A DNA stretch of 64,000 nt, taken from NCBI GenBank assembly GCA_015065455.1, contig SVQI01000002.1, positions 1-64,000 of the forward strand, written 5' to 3'. Below the pieces are notes generated by a model. The model was not told where the DNA came from. It saw nothing but the letters and a program-made list of their open reading frames with translations, and did not search any database. Position numbers and translations under genes: made by a program. Every line of letters starts with the position of its first letter. Position 1 is the stretch's first letter. Below, one piece after another: positions 8,196 to 17,167 of the stretch. The stretch is from Oscillospiraceae bacterium. Lineage in GTDB: Bacteria > Bacillota > Clostridia > Oscillospirales > CAG-272.

Positions 8196-8798
8196 ATGCA
8201 AAAAACACAAAACAAAACGCATCTTTTATTTGTTTACACTGTTTTTTCGTGTATATTTTTTATAATCGGACTTACGCTTTGCTACGTTCTCCCGATAGAT
8301 TCTTATGTCTACAAAGGGCTCGAAGATACGCTTATAAACAGCATTGTCGGGACTAACGGACTTTCTCTGTTCAGACTGTCTGATATTATCCCTTCATTTT
8401 TATGTGAAGCTAAATACGTTATATTTATCTTGTTTGCTTCATTTACAAAATACCGTGAGATATTGTTCCCGTTTTTTGTTTCGTTTAAAGGGTTTGTCGT
8501 AGGAATCAGCGTTGCTTGTCTTATGCGTTCAATAAAATACGGAAATTTAGACGCAAGTTATGGCTTTTTGTGTTGCTCTGTATTTGTAATACTTTCGGTT
8601 TGTCTTATTCTGGTTATATGTTGGCTGTGTGCCACATCATCGATTTACTCAAACCGACTGATTTACCCTCTTAGGCTTAATCTGATTATAAAAAGAAAAG
8701 ATACATATAATTTTTTACTTGATTTTCTCGCAGTGTGCGGAGCTTTGCTTATAATTGTATTTTTGAAAATAGGAAATTTTAGTCTTATGATTTCCTGA
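8196..8798 (+). CDS. integral membrane protein, possibly SpoIIM-like
   Basis: This 200-residue protein has about five predicted membrane segments, near residues 12-33, 62-82, 86-108, 120-146 and 172-195. The segment FVSFKGFVVGISVACLM resembles the conserved membrane motif of SpoIIM/DUF95 proteins, which take part in engulfment in sporeformers, but the rest is too divergent to assign. Start at the ATG after GGTGGTGG. It is 45 bp from proC and 16 bp from a second membrane protein gene, so the three may form one transcript. Treat the function as unknown. Confidence 0.7.
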   Translation: MQKTQNKTHLLFVYTVFSCIFFIIGLTLCYVLPIDSYVYKGLEDTLINSIVGTNGLSLFRLSDIIPSFLCEAKYVIFILFASFTKYREILFPFFVSFKGFVVGISVACLMRSIKYGNLDASYGFLCCSVFVILSVCLILVICWLCATSSIYSNRLIYPLRLNLIIKRKDTYNFLLDFLAVCGALLIIVFLKIGNFSLMIS

Positions 8799-8814
8799 AA
8801 GGAATGTTGAAATA

Positions 8815-9789
8815 ATGGCAGAAAAAAGAAAAAGATTTCGCCTTTTTAATTACTCGTTAGACGGAAAAGGCGTGCCGAAGGACGTTGATGAACCCAGAAA
8901 TTTTAAATTTTACTTTAAACTTCTCGGCAGAAACCTGAGCCGTTTGATGTCGGTAAATATGTTGATTGTTTTCTCAAACTTTCCCATATTTTTTGTCCTT
9001 TTTGGTTTGAGCGGAAACTTGAACACCACGTCATATTCGCCCGTATCTTCCCTGTTCGGTCCCATTTATGGAGCTATGAAGATAAGCGGTGAAACATCCC
9101 CCTTAACAAGCGCAATAAATGGAGTTCACGCCCTTCAGGTTGAGATATCCGTACCAACTACGGCGACATACGTTATGTATGCGCTAGGACTCCTCGTTCT
9201 TTTCACATTTGGTTTTTCTATGGTCGGTACAACTTATATTGTAAGGAACATAGTAAAAGGCGAGCCAATATTCCTGATGCACGACTTTAAATATGCCATC
9301 AAGAAAAATTGGCGCCAGGGACTCATATTTGGAATTATAGATCTCGGGCTTTGCGTTCTTATTTTCTACGATATTATTTTCCTTTGGGCAAACGCTTCTC
9401 TCGGCTACGTGAACAGTCTTATGTTCTATATTGCTCTTGTGATTGCAATAATTTATTTCGTTATGAGATATTATATCTACATTATGATGATTACGTTTGA
9501 CCTAAGCATCTATAAGCTTTTAAAGAACGCTTTTATTTTCTCACTTGTTGGCTTTAAGAGAAACTTCCTCGGAACTGCTGGAATTATTATTCTTGCTTTG
9601 TTCAGCTATTCGCTTCTTATGGTATTCCCCCCTCTTGGCGCTGTCCTTCCTTTTGTTATTACTATCGCAATCGGTCAGTTTACGGCTATATACACTGCTT
9701 GGCCTAAAATCTACAGCATTATGATAGAACCGTATGAAGAAGAGGATACAACACCTAAGGAAGAAGCAATCTTCGTTGACCGAGGATAA
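8815..9789 (+). CDS. YesL-like (DUF624) membrane protein
   Basis: This 324-residue protein has six or so membrane segments and a basic, charged N-terminus. The features that suggest DUF624 are the early F-x-L-L-G-R-N-L motif, the glycine-rich PIYGAMK segment, and the long RYYIYIMMITFDLSIYKLLKNAFIFS stretch (residues about 220-245), where FDLS-x-x-x-L-L-KNAF is the family hallmark. Family members sit near sugar ABC transporters in other Firmicutes, but no transporter is adjacent here. Ribosome site GAAAGGAATG. A strong terminator follows the stop. Confidence 0.75.
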   Translation: MAEKRKRFRLFNYSLDGKGVPKDVDEPRNFKFYFKLLGRNLSRLMSVNMLIVFSNFPIFFVLFGLSGNLNTTSYSPVSSLFGPIYGAMKISGETSPLTSAINGVHALQVEISVPTTATYVMYALGLLVLFTFGFSMVGTTYIVRNIVKGEPIFLMHDFKYAIKKNWRQGLIFGIIDLGLCVLIFYDIIFLWANASLGYVNSLMFYIALVIAIIYFVMRYYIYIMMITFDLSIYKLLKNAFIFSLVGFKRNFLGTAGIIILALFSYSLLMVFPPLGAVLPFVITIAIGQFTAIYTAWPKIYSIMIEPYEEEDTTPKEEAIFVDRG

Positions 9790-9805
9790 ACTATAAAAAA
9801 TAATT

Positions 9806-9846
9806 CAACCGCTGTTTATTAAAAACAGCGGTTGTTTTGTTGTTTT
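9806..9846 (+). terminator. terminator after the DUF624 gene
   Basis: A 12-bp perfect stem (9806-9817 with 9823-9834) is followed by TTTTGTTGTTTT. It also lies just beyond the end of the convergent SipL-like gene. Confidence 0.88.
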
Positions 9847-11437
9847 AAGTATTCAAATGTGTAGGGATTACAATTACTCTGGGGAGGCCTTCCGAAAGCT
9901 GTTTATTATTAACGTTTTCGAGAGATGCTCTTGAAACGTTATATTTTTTTGCAACACTCCAGAGTGTCTCATTTTTGTCCGGATAATACAAAACCATAAC
10001 CTTTTCGTTTACATTCTGAAGCGGCTGGGATTTGTTTATTGCAACAACTTCAACGGTGTCAGCCGAAACGTTTTCAAATAATTCATAGTTTATGCCGATC
10101 TCAGCATTTACATTGAGCTTATTATCATCTAAGCTGACTCGTGAATCAAGCACGGTTCCGTCACATCTGCACCTGTATTTTTCTACGTCGCCTATAGGCA
10201 TCTCGTACCTTACAGGAAATGAAAACTCGGTATTAACGTAACTGCCGTCCTTGTCTGATACAACAGCCTTAACGTTGCATTCTCCGTTAAATACGGCCTT
10301 CCCCTGAGAAACATCAACAGAAGCCATATCCACGTCTACTGAGGAAAGTATCACTCTATCAAAAGAAGCTCCCTCTGTTTTTGGAATCTCACCGCTTCCG
10401 CTTACGGAAAAGTTTGCACAAGACGTCTTAAGTAATCTTTCCGTGTTTACTCTTTTATAAGTATTGGCATACTCGTATGCTGTTGAAAATACATCGTCTG
10501 TAAAGACACTGTTCTCGTTTGAGATCGCTTTAATCTTTGCCCGGCATACAAGGTCAACTTCTATTACTCTGCTTTCTCCATAGCTGTCGTTGGCAACACT
10601 GCACTCAAAATCTCCCATATCGAGCTGCATATAACAATTCCATTCACCGTTAGGAAGGCTGACGTCTGAAGTATGAGTTATCGGTATATTTCTTTCAATT
10701 ACCTCATATTTTTTGTTTTCATCCTCTGATGCTTCAGATATAAGACACCATACTCTTGCAACGCCTTTTATATATAGCTTTCCATCATTATATTTGCATT
10801 CGGTGGGAATTACGTCAGCGTCGTGCGCAATAAGATCTCCTATTGGCTTTTGTCCTTTATAATCAATATCCTCACTTACGCGTATATCACTCTCGTTAAA
10901 CTGAATAAAGTTTACACACTCAATCTCATTTATTTTTCTTTCGAGTGTAAATTCGTCCTCAACCGACGTCGTTCCTATGAGTCTTGGCGAAACGCACACT
11001 TTATTTCTTACAGAAACCGAGGACACCACCTTAACTTTCATCATAAGCTTTCTCGGACTCAGCGCGCGTACGGAACGGTTTTTCAGGCTCGTTTGTATGT
11101 CTATTATGCTCTCATCGTAAATATTATCAGAATTTGTAAAATTACTATAAGTATAACTTTGGTTTACACATTTTATTTCTCCCGTATCTCCAAGATATAT
11201 AACGTTAAATACTACCCTTCCGCCTATCTCTGCTCTGCCGTCCTCTGTAAATATATCGTCTTCTTCAGCCTTGGTCTTTACAAGCAATATCTTTCTTATA
11301 TCAGGCAAATAATCGGGAAGAATGTATTCTTCACTGAGCTCGTTTTCCAGAACCGTTCCCCCAACCTCACTCCAGACACAAAATTCATCCTTTAAGGACG
11401 TCTTCATATTTTCAAGATTTTGATTTTTGCTGTTCAT
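9845..11437 (-). CDS. sipL: SipL-like DUF3794/LysM spore coat morphogenesis protein
   Basis: This 530-residue protein is made of DUF3794 (SPOCS) repeats and ends with a LysM domain (about residues 481-530, YPDKNETLWSVAKKYNVS...VIVIPTH). The architecture and length match clostridial SipL, which binds SpoIVA through its LysM domain and helps encase the forespore in coat. It should act in the mother cell. It lies 60 bp downstream of sigK on the same strand, and that link with a mother-cell sigma gene supports a sporulation role. Expression is expected under sigma-E or sigma-K, but no clear promoter of either class was found in the gap. The symbol is assigned by architecture only. Confidence 0.85.
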   Translation of the reverse strand: MNSKNQNLENMKTSLKDEFCVWSEVGGTVLENELSEEYILPDYLPDIRKILLVKTKAEEDDIFTEDGRAEIGGRVVFNVIYLGDTGEIKCVNQSYTYSNFTNSDNIYDESIIDIQTSLKNRSVRALSPRKLMMKVKVVSSVSVRNKVCVSPRLIGTTSVEDEFTLERKINEIECVNFIQFNESDIRVSEDIDYKGQKPIGDLIAHDADVIPTECKYNDGKLYIKGVARVWCLISEASEDENKKYEVIERNIPITHTSDVSLPNGEWNCYMQLDMGDFECSVANDSYGESRVIEVDLVCRAKIKAISNENSVFTDDVFSTAYEYANTYKRVNTERLLKTSCANFSVSGSGEIPKTEGASFDRVILSSVDVDMASVDVSQGKAVFNGECNVKAVVSDKDGSYVNTEFSFPVRYEMPIGDVEKYRCRCDGTVLDSRVSLDDNKLNVNAEIGINYELFENVSADTVEVVAINKSQPLQNVNEKVMVLYYPDKNETLWSVAKKYNVSRASLENVNNKQLSEGLPRVIVIPTHLNT

Positions 11438-11497
11438 AATGCCGACCTCTCTTTATTTCTTTTTCTAAATAATATTCCGTCATAACATAAACTATTA

Positions 11498-12190
11498 CTA
11501 AAACATAGTAAATCCGGGTCTTGAAAGAAGCTTATTTATTTTTTCAAGAGCCCCCTTTTCTATCCGGCTCACATACGATCTCGATATACCAAGTCTGTTT
11601 GCAATTTCCCTTTGCGTTATGGCATTCTCTTTACCAAGTCCGTATCTCATCATAATTATTTCTTTTTCTCTGTCGTTCAGTTCTTGATTGATAATTTTCA
11701 ATGCCTTTGCGCTTTTTGTCTTTATGTCAAGGTCATCGGCAATCGTATCCTCACACGCTATAATATCTATGTACGTCAAAGGGTTTCCGTCCTTATCAAT
11801 ATCTATAGTTTCATTAATTGACACTTCGTTCGAAGTTTTTTTCTGTGATCTGAAATACATAAGAATCTCGTTTTGCAAACACTTTCCCGCGTACGTTGCA
11901 AATTTTGTTCCGTTCTTTATATCAAACGAGTCAATAGCCTTTATAAGCCCTATCGTACCGACTGATATAAGATCCTCTTGGTTCTTGTTTGACGTATAAT
12001 ATTTCTTTACTATATGCGCAACAAGACGGAGATTGTGCTCAATGAGCTTTTCTCTTGCAACGGCGTCCCCCTCCCTCGCTTTCTCGAAATATAACTTTTC
12101 TTCCTCAGGAGAAAGCGGCGGCGGAAAATTTTGTCCACCCGATACTCTCAAAAAAAGATATATAAAATTTAACATTGATTGAAAAAGCAT
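11498..12190 (-). CDS. sigK: RNA polymerase sigma factor SigK with pro-sequence
   Basis: The late mother-cell sigma factor. After a hydrophobic N-terminal extension of about 25 residues (LNFIYLFLRVSGG) comes FPPPLSPEEEKLYFEKA, then region 2 (LIEHNLRLVAHIVKKYY, DLISVGTIGLIKAIDSF) and a C-terminal region 4 helix-turn-helix (GISRSYVSRIEKGAL). The 230-residue length and extension match pro-sigma-K, so membrane-linked processing is expected. The gene is continuous, with no skin element interrupting it. The ATG at 12190 directly follows a 14-bp hairpin whose 3' arm contains the only G-rich ribosome-site-like sequence (GGGGGTG). An alternative ATG five codons in has no ribosome site. Confidence 0.93.
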   Translation of the reverse strand: MLFQSMLNFIYLFLRVSGGQNFPPPLSPEEEKLYFEKAREGDAVAREKLIEHNLRLVAHIVKKYYTSNKNQEDLISVGTIGLIKAIDSFDIKNGTKFATYAGKCLQNEILMYFRSQKKTSNEVSINETIDIDKDGNPLTYIDIIACEDTIADDLDIKTKSAKALKIINQELNDREKEIIMMRYGLGKENAITQREIANRLGISRSYVSRIEKGALEKINKLLSRPGFTMF

Positions 12191-12230
12191 AAAAACACCC
12201 CCGTAAAATACTACGCACGGGGGTGTTTTT
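12191..12230 (-). terminator. 14-bp perfect hairpin, dxs terminator abutting the sigK start
   Basis: The arms 12191-12204 and 12217-12230 are perfectly complementary with a 12-base loop. On the minus strand the 3' arm ends in TTTTT and the sigK ATG is the very next codon. It should terminate dxs transcription and would also sequester the putative sigK ribosome site. Confidence 0.88.
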
Positions 12231-12240
12231 GTATGCTTTA

Positions 12241-14088
12241 TTATTTAATTTTTTCAGAAATCATTTTAGAAATCTTTTCAGCAGTAAACCCAAAGTAATC
12301 ATATAATTCGTCAGCATTACCCGAGAAACTTTCTTCAGCATTAATAGCGTGAACGAATACCTCTTTTTTGTATTTGTTGAAATATGAGGCTATATTTTCA
12401 CCTACACCGCCGCTTCTGATTCCTTCTTCTATAACGAATATATTTTCGTATGCTGAACACAAATCATAGATACACTCATACGGTATAGGCTTTATTTTTT
12501 TAAGCTTTATAATTCTTACATTACAAGAATCACTAAGTTTTTTTGCAGCTTCGTATACGTTATATGTTACTTTTCCGTAAGTAATAATAACAACGTTTTT
12601 TTCACCATTTACTAAATCTGCAACACAGTAGTCATCTTGATTTTCAAAACAAGAATCATATAAAGTTTCACAACCCTTTGGATATCTTACAGCGCATGGC
12701 TTATCGCTGTCAACAGCCTTCTTCAACGTTTCTTTTAATTCAGCGTAGTTTTCAGGAGCGTACACTTCAAAATTAGGTATTCCCATCAAGAAAGAACTGT
12801 CATATATTCCCTGATGAGTCATGCCGTCGCCTGAAACAAGTCCTGCTCTGTCTATTGCAAGTACCACGGGCAACTTCTGTATTGCAACGTCGTGTATTAT
12901 CTGGTCGTAGCATCTTTGAAGAAAACTCGAATAAACGGCAAATACTGCCTTTTTACCCATAGCAGCAAGTCCCGCGGCAAAAGTCAAAGCGTGTTCTTCT
13001 GCAATACCGACGTCAAAAAATCTTTCGCTGTGCTTTTCTTCAAATCTTGTAAGACCTGTTCCGTTACCCATAGCGGCAGTAATTGCCACAACTCTGTTAT
13101 CTTTATCGGCAATTTCTGTCAAGCAATCTCCAAAAGCGGCAGAATAATCATATTTAGCAGGAGAGGTTTCACCACTGTTTTTATCAAACTGACCCACAGA
13201 ATGAAAAATGTCGGCACGTTCCTCTGCAAATTTATATCCTTTACCCTTTTTTGTCACAACGTGAACGACACAAGGTCGTTTTCTTTTTTTCGCTTGCTCA
13301 AGTACAAGCTCAAGAAGCTCCTCGTCGTGTCCATCAATAGGTCCGTAATATTTGAGTCCAAGACATTCAAAATAATTTTTGTTCATCAACAGCTTTTTGA
13401 CTACGTTTTTTATAAATCTGCCGACACCAAGAATTACTGTTCCGAAACTTTTCGTTTTCAAACAAAAAGCGTATGTCTTGTTTTTAAAATTTATATATGC
13501 TTTTGAGTTACTGAAGCTTGATAAATAGCTCGACATAGCCCCGACGTTTTTTGAAATAGACATTTCGTTATCATTCAACACCACAATCAAATTAGGTGTG
13601 TCACCCGAACAGTTATTCAAAGCTTCATATATCATTCCGTTTGTAAAAGAACCGTCACCTACAACCGCAATAGAGTATGCGTTATTACCCTTCAGCTTGT
13701 TTGCGCAGGCAATACCAAGTGCAGCCGAAATAGACGTTCCGCTGTGTCCCGCGCCAAATGCATCGTATTTGCTTTCAAATCTGTTTGTAAAGCCCGACAT
13801 ACCGTTTTGCTTTCTCAATGTCGGAAAAATATTCTGTCTTCCCGTTAAAAGCTTGTGAGTATAGCACTGATGCCCAACGTCAAATATAATGCTGTCGCTT
13901 GGCAAATCAAAAACTCTATGTAAAGCTAAGGTAAGCTCAACCACACCGAGATTAGACGCCAGATGACCGCCGTTTTCGGATACTGTATCTATAATACGCT
14001 CTCTTATTTCTTTTGCAAGAACATCAAGCTGCTCATTATTCAGTTTTTTTAAATCAGATGGATTATTTATATTTTCGAGATATCCCAT
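12241..14088 (-). CDS. dxs: 1-deoxy-D-xylulose-5-phosphate synthase
   Basis: Condenses pyruvate and glyceraldehyde-3-phosphate to DXP with TPP as cofactor. DXP feeds the MEP isoprenoid route and is also a precursor of the thiamine thiazole made by ThiG, encoded at 34 kb. The 615-residue length is normal. Visible motifs are GGHLASNLGVVELT, the TPP-binding VVGDGSFTNGM...NN near residue 150, YGPIDGHD, the transketolase-like VGIAEEHALTFAAGLA, and DRAGLVSGDGMTHQG. A consensus promoter lies 40-70 bp upstream and the gene ends at the hairpin before sigK, so it appears monocistronic. Confidence 0.97.
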   Translation of the reverse strand: MGYLENINNPSDLKKLNNEQLDVLAKEIRERIIDTVSENGGHLASNLGVVELTLALHRVFDLPSDSIIFDVGHQCYTHKLLTGRQNIFPTLRKQNGMSGFTNRFESKYDAFGAGHSGTSISAALGIACANKLKGNNAYSIAVVGDGSFTNGMIYEALNNCSGDTPNLIVVLNDNEMSISKNVGAMSSYLSSFSNSKAYINFKNKTYAFCLKTKSFGTVILGVGRFIKNVVKKLLMNKNYFECLGLKYYGPIDGHDEELLELVLEQAKKRKRPCVVHVVTKKGKGYKFAEERADIFHSVGQFDKNSGETSPAKYDYSAAFGDCLTEIADKDNRVVAITAAMGNGTGLTRFEEKHSERFFDVGIAEEHALTFAAGLAAMGKKAVFAVYSSFLQRCYDQIIHDVAIQKLPVVLAIDRAGLVSGDGMTHQGIYDSSFLMGIPNFEVYAPENYAELKETLKKAVDSDKPCAVRYPKGCETLYDSCFENQDDYCVADLVNGEKNVVIITYGKVTYNVYEAAKKLSDSCNVRIIKLKKIKPIPYECIYDLCSAYENIFVIEEGIRSGGVGENIASYFNKYKKEVFVHAINAEESFSGNADELYDYFGFTAEKISKMISEKIK

Positions 14089-14128
14089 TTTTCTCTCCGT
14101 TCGCTAAAATAGTCAACTCTGTCTATTC

Positions 14129-14157
14129 ATTTTACCTGTTTTGTGATATTTTGTCAA
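14129..14157 (-). promoter_or_regulatory. sigma-A promoter of dxs
   Basis: On the minus strand TTGACA (14152-14157) and TAAAAT (14129-14134) are separated by 17 bases, 40 bp before the dxs start. Confidence 0.75.
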
Positions 14158-14240
14158 CACGGCAAAATTTATGTTTATTTTTTTTTAGATTTATGTTATA
14201 ATATTTAAAATCATTTAACCTATAGAAAAAGGACACGTAT

Positions 14241-15137
14241 ATGAAGATTGCGGTAGTTGACATAGGCTCAAACACCATAAAAATGAAAATCTATAATTAC
14301 TCAGGCGAAAAGCTGAATGAATTATATTCAGAAGTGAAAAACACTAAGCTTATATCATACATAAAAGACGGAATTCTTTCCGAGGAAGGTATTTCTCTTC
14401 TATGTCAAGCAATTTTTGATCTGAAACAGAGCGCAAAAAATGAAAATGCTGACTCTTTTTCCTGTTTTGCTACAGCTTCACTCAGAAGAACAAAAAACAT
14501 TGAAATTATAAGACAAAAGGTATTTGAATATTGCCAAGAAACGATAGATCTTGTATCGGGAAATACTGAGGCTGAGTTCAGTTTTTCGGGCATAAAAAAC
14601 ACTATGGACGACTTTTTTGATAACGGAATTATGCTTGATATGGGCGGAGGAAGCACGGAAATAGTTTCTTTTGAAAACAAACGAATGCTTTCATCTTACA
14701 GTATGAATTTCGGTTCACTCTCACTTTATCTTGACTATGCCGAACAAGGATTTGATTCAATGAAAGCTTATGCGGTCAACTGCCTTAAACAATGTCCTTT
14801 TTATCCCGTTAAAACAAAAAATGTGATTCTTGTCGGAGGTACCGCCCTTGCAATAAACAAACTGTATACGTATTTTTATAACAATGCATTAAAATACGAA
14901 ATGGACTGTGACAAATTAGAGTATATGTATGAAATTTTAAAAATATATGACGACAGCACATTGGCTATTTTGAAAAAATACGTGCCCGACAGAACAACTA
15001 CAGTCATACCCGGATTAAGTGCATTTTTAGCAATATTTAAAGAATGCGGCATTGAAAAAATCAAAGTTTCCACTGCGGGAATCCGCGAAGGATACGTATA
15101 CGAAAAAATACTGAAAGAAACGGATATTCTACTATGA
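14241..15137 (+). CDS. Ppx/GppA family phosphatase
   Basis: This 298-residue protein has an ASKHA fold. The phosphate-1 motif is VVDIGSNTIKMKIY at the N-terminus, the phosphate-2 motif LDMGGGSTEIVSF lies near residue 135, and the adenosine-like motif VGGTALAINKL near residue 195. The family hydrolyses polyphosphate or pppGpp; this short form lacks the C-terminal HD domain of long PPX enzymes. A -10 TATAAT lies at 14197-14202, with a poor -35. Its stop overlaps the ATG of the downstream rRNA/tRNA methyltransferase gene by four bases (ATGA), so the pair is coupled. Substrate not resolved. Confidence 0.88.
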   Translation: MKIAVVDIGSNTIKMKIYNYSGEKLNELYSEVKNTKLISYIKDGILSEEGISLLCQAIFDLKQSAKNENADSFSCFATASLRRTKNIEIIRQKVFEYCQETIDLVSGNTEAEFSFSGIKNTMDDFFDNGIMLDMGGGSTEIVSFENKRMLSSYSMNFGSLSLYLDYAEQGFDSMKAYAVNCLKQCPFYPVKTKNVILVGGTALAINKLYTYFYNNALKYEMDCDKLEYMYEILKIYDDSTLAILKKYVPDRTTTVIPGLSAFLAIFKECGIEKIKVSTAGIREGYVYEKILKETDILL

Positions 15138-15901
15138 AAGAACGCGAAAAATTTGAAAACGGCAATATCTTTGAAGGTATTGTTTCATTCCGCGCAGTGC
15201 TATCGTCTATTCTTGACAAAAAAAGCGACAGAAAGATTTTAAAAGTATATTACGACATCGAAAAAACGAAAAAAAAGCCTAAGGAATTTTCTTTTATCAA
15301 AGCAAAATCCTACGAGCTTGATTACGAAATTGAGCTTGTTGATAGCGATGCAATAAACGAGCTTACTCTTGGCAAAAATCACGGCGGCTTAGCCTTTATA
15401 TGCTCTGACAGAATGTATCAGAAATTAGATAAAGCAAGTATAGAAAAAAACGGTTTTTACGTTATGCTTGAAGGAATAGAAGACCCCTACAACTTCGGCT
15501 ATTCTCTTCGCAGTCTGTATGCGTCGGGTGTTTCGGGAATTATTGTTCCCGAAAGGAATTGGCTTAGCGTAGCGGGAATCGTATGCAGGGCGTCCGCGGG
15601 CGCATCGGAAATGCTTTCAATTTTTATAGCTGATGACGATAGCTTTGTTCCGCTTTTTAAAGATAACGGATATAAAATAGTTTGCGCTGATATTGACAAC
15701 AGCGTTTCTATGTATGATGCAAACTTGAAAAAGCCGTTACTTATGATAGTTGGCGGTGAAAAACGCGGGATTTCTAAAAGCGTTTTAAAAACTGCTGACA
15801 GCATTGTCAGAATCGAATACGGAAAAGAATTTGATGCAGCGCTTTCAGCAGCGTCAGCTTCAACAATCCTTGCATTTGAAGTATACAGACAAAACAGATA
15901 A
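15134..15901 (+). CDS. TrmH/SpoU family RNA 2'-O-methyltransferase
   Basis: This 255-residue SPOUT methyltransferase has an N-terminal substrate-binding region and then the three knot motifs: LEGIEDPYNFGYSLRSLYASG (motif 1, with the N-F-G-x-x-x-R arginine), LLMIVGGEKRGIS (motif 2), and AALSAASASTILAFEVYRQ (motif 3). It should methylate a ribose 2'-OH in rRNA or tRNA using S-adenosylmethionine. The conserved Asn-rich third motif is altered (LSAASAST in place of LNVSVA), which is seen in some clostridial paralogues. It overlaps the upstream phosphatase gene by four bases. Target nucleotide unknown. Confidence 0.88.
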   Translation: MKEREKFENGNIFEGIVSFRAVLSSILDKKSDRKILKVYYDIEKTKKKPKEFSFIKAKSYELDYEIELVDSDAINELTLGKNHGGLAFICSDRMYQKLDKASIEKNGFYVMLEGIEDPYNFGYSLRSLYASGVSGIIVPERNWLSVAGIVCRASAGASEMLSIFIADDDSFVPLFKDNGYKIVCADIDNSVSMYDANLKKPLLMIVGGEKRGISKSVLKTADSIVRIEYGKEFDAALSAASASTILAFEVYRQNR

Positions 15902-15906
15902 AAAAT

Positions 15907-15947
15907 AAAGGTTGTATCGGTTTAAATTAACCTATACAACCTTTTTT
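15907..15947. terminator. bidirectional terminator
   Basis: A GGTTGTAT-containing stem with one bulge is followed by TTTTTT on the plus strand and by an A-rich flank on the other side. It separates the methyltransferase gene from the convergent trpS. Confidence 0.85.
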
Positions 15948-15959
15948 ATTTTAACTAAA

Positions 15960-16973
15960 TTATCTTATTTTCGGAACAAATCCGACTTTTTTATATACCT
16001 TTGAAAGTGTTTTGTTAGCAAAATAATTTGCCTTTTCAGCGCCCTCTTTCATAATACTTTCAAGGTACGCCTTGTCAGCCATAAGCTGATTAAATCTTTC
16101 CCTTACCGGCTGAAGTCCGTCGGCAACAGTTTCACCAACCGCAAGCTTGAAATCCCCGTAGCCTTTACCCTCAAACTCGCTCTCTATTTCACTCATCGAC
16201 TTACCTGTAAAGCAAGAATAAATAGTCATAAGATTGTTTATTCCATCTTTGCCGTCAGCAAATCTGACAACGGTATCAGAGTCTGTAACTGCTCTTTTAA
16301 ATTTTCTCATTATAGCGTCGCGTTCATCAAGTATACCGACAGATGCATTTTCGTTTTCGTCGGATTTACTCATCTTCTTAGTAGGCTCCTGAAGCGACAT
16401 AATTTTAGTTCCGTTCTTTTCCATATAACCTTCGGGAATTGTAAACACATCGCCGTAGACCTGGTTAAATCTCATAGCTATATCTCTTGCAAGTTCGATA
16501 TGCTGCTTTTGGTCACTTCCAACCGGAACTATCGCTGTCTGATACAAAAGAATATCAGACGCCATAAGTACGGGATAGTCAAATAGTCCTGCATTGACGT
16601 TAGACGCATTTTTCTGGCTTTTATCTTTAAACTGAGTCATTCTCGACAATTCGCCGAACATAGTATAGCAGTTCAAAATCCAGGAAAGCTCAGCGTGCGC
16701 GGGAACGTGACTCTGTACAAACATCGTATTTTTTTGAGGATCAAGACCGCATGCTATATAAAGCGCCAGGATCTCATAAGTTCTTCTGCGAAGTTCGGCA
16801 GGCACCTGTCTTACAGTTATCGCGTGCATATCAACGACACAGTAGATAGAGTCAAATTCGTCTGCCTCAAATTTCTTCCAGTTCTTTATAGCGCCAAGAT
16901 AGTTTCCGATAGTCAAAACCCCGCTCGGCTGTACTCCCGAAAAAACCCTCTTTGGTTGCTGTATATTTTCCAT
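15960..16973 (-). CDS. trpS: tryptophanyl-tRNA synthetase
   Basis: Charges tRNA-Trp with tryptophan. The class I signature appears as PSGVLTIGNYLGAI (HIGH-equivalent) at the N-terminus and KKMSKSDENE (KMSKS) near residue 200, with the substrate-pocket segment ASDILLYQTAIVPVGSDQKQH between them. The 337-residue length is standard for bacterial TrpRS. The ribosome site is AGAGGAAAG. A TTGAAA-17-TAAAAT promoter lies upstream. There is no T-box leader here, whereas trpB at 36 kb has one. Monocistronic. Confidence 0.97.
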   Translation of the reverse strand: MENIQQPKRVFSGVQPSGVLTIGNYLGAIKNWKKFEADEFDSIYCVVDMHAITVRQVPAELRRRTYEILALYIACGLDPQKNTMFVQSHVPAHAELSWILNCYTMFGELSRMTQFKDKSQKNASNVNAGLFDYPVLMASDILLYQTAIVPVGSDQKQHIELARDIAMRFNQVYGDVFTIPEGYMEKNGTKIMSLQEPTKKMSKSDENENASVGILDERDAIMRKFKRAVTDSDTVVRFADGKDGINNLMTIYSCFTGKSMSEIESEFEGKGYGDFKLAVGETVADGLQPVRERFNQLMADKAYLESIMKEGAEKANYFANKTLSKVYKKVGFVPKIR

Positions 16974-17053
16974 ATTTCTTTCCTCTGTACGTTTTAGTTC
17001 TTTTGCATTATGTTTTTATCGAGTTCATCAAAAACAATAAGCTTTACCCGAAT

Positions 17054-17082
17054 ATTTTAACATAACCTGCCATTCTTTTCAA
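17054..17082 (-). promoter_or_regulatory. sigma-A promoter of trpS
   Basis: On the minus strand TTGAAA (17077-17082) and TAAAAT (17054-17059) have a 17-base spacer. It is back to back with the plus-strand promoter at 17102. Confidence 0.65.
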
Positions 17083-17101
17083 GTAGTTAAGCAAAAATTA
17101 C

Positions 17102-17130
17102 TTGAATATTAATATATTCTGTGGTAATAT
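17102..17130 (+). promoter_or_regulatory. promoter of the 17.2-kb unknown gene
   Basis: TTGAAT at 17102-17107 and TAATAT at 17125-17130 have a 17-base spacer, 37 bp before the chosen start codon. Confidence 0.5.
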
Positions 17131-17167
17131 ATATTATATATTTGCATTTTTTAGCGAGGTAAAAATA

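Noticed and set aside
10823..11395. 190-codon plus-strand frame opposite the SipL-like gene
   Set aside because: It is antisense to a gene with recognisable DUF3794/LysM features, has no ribosome site and an unnatural aromatic-rich composition.
11498..12190. Possible skin element splitting sigK
   Set aside because: The sigK frame is continuous from the pro-sequence through region 4, with no recombinase and no gap.
12892..13506. 204-codon plus-strand frame opposite dxs
   Set aside because: It is antisense within a fully conserved dxs gene and has no domain.
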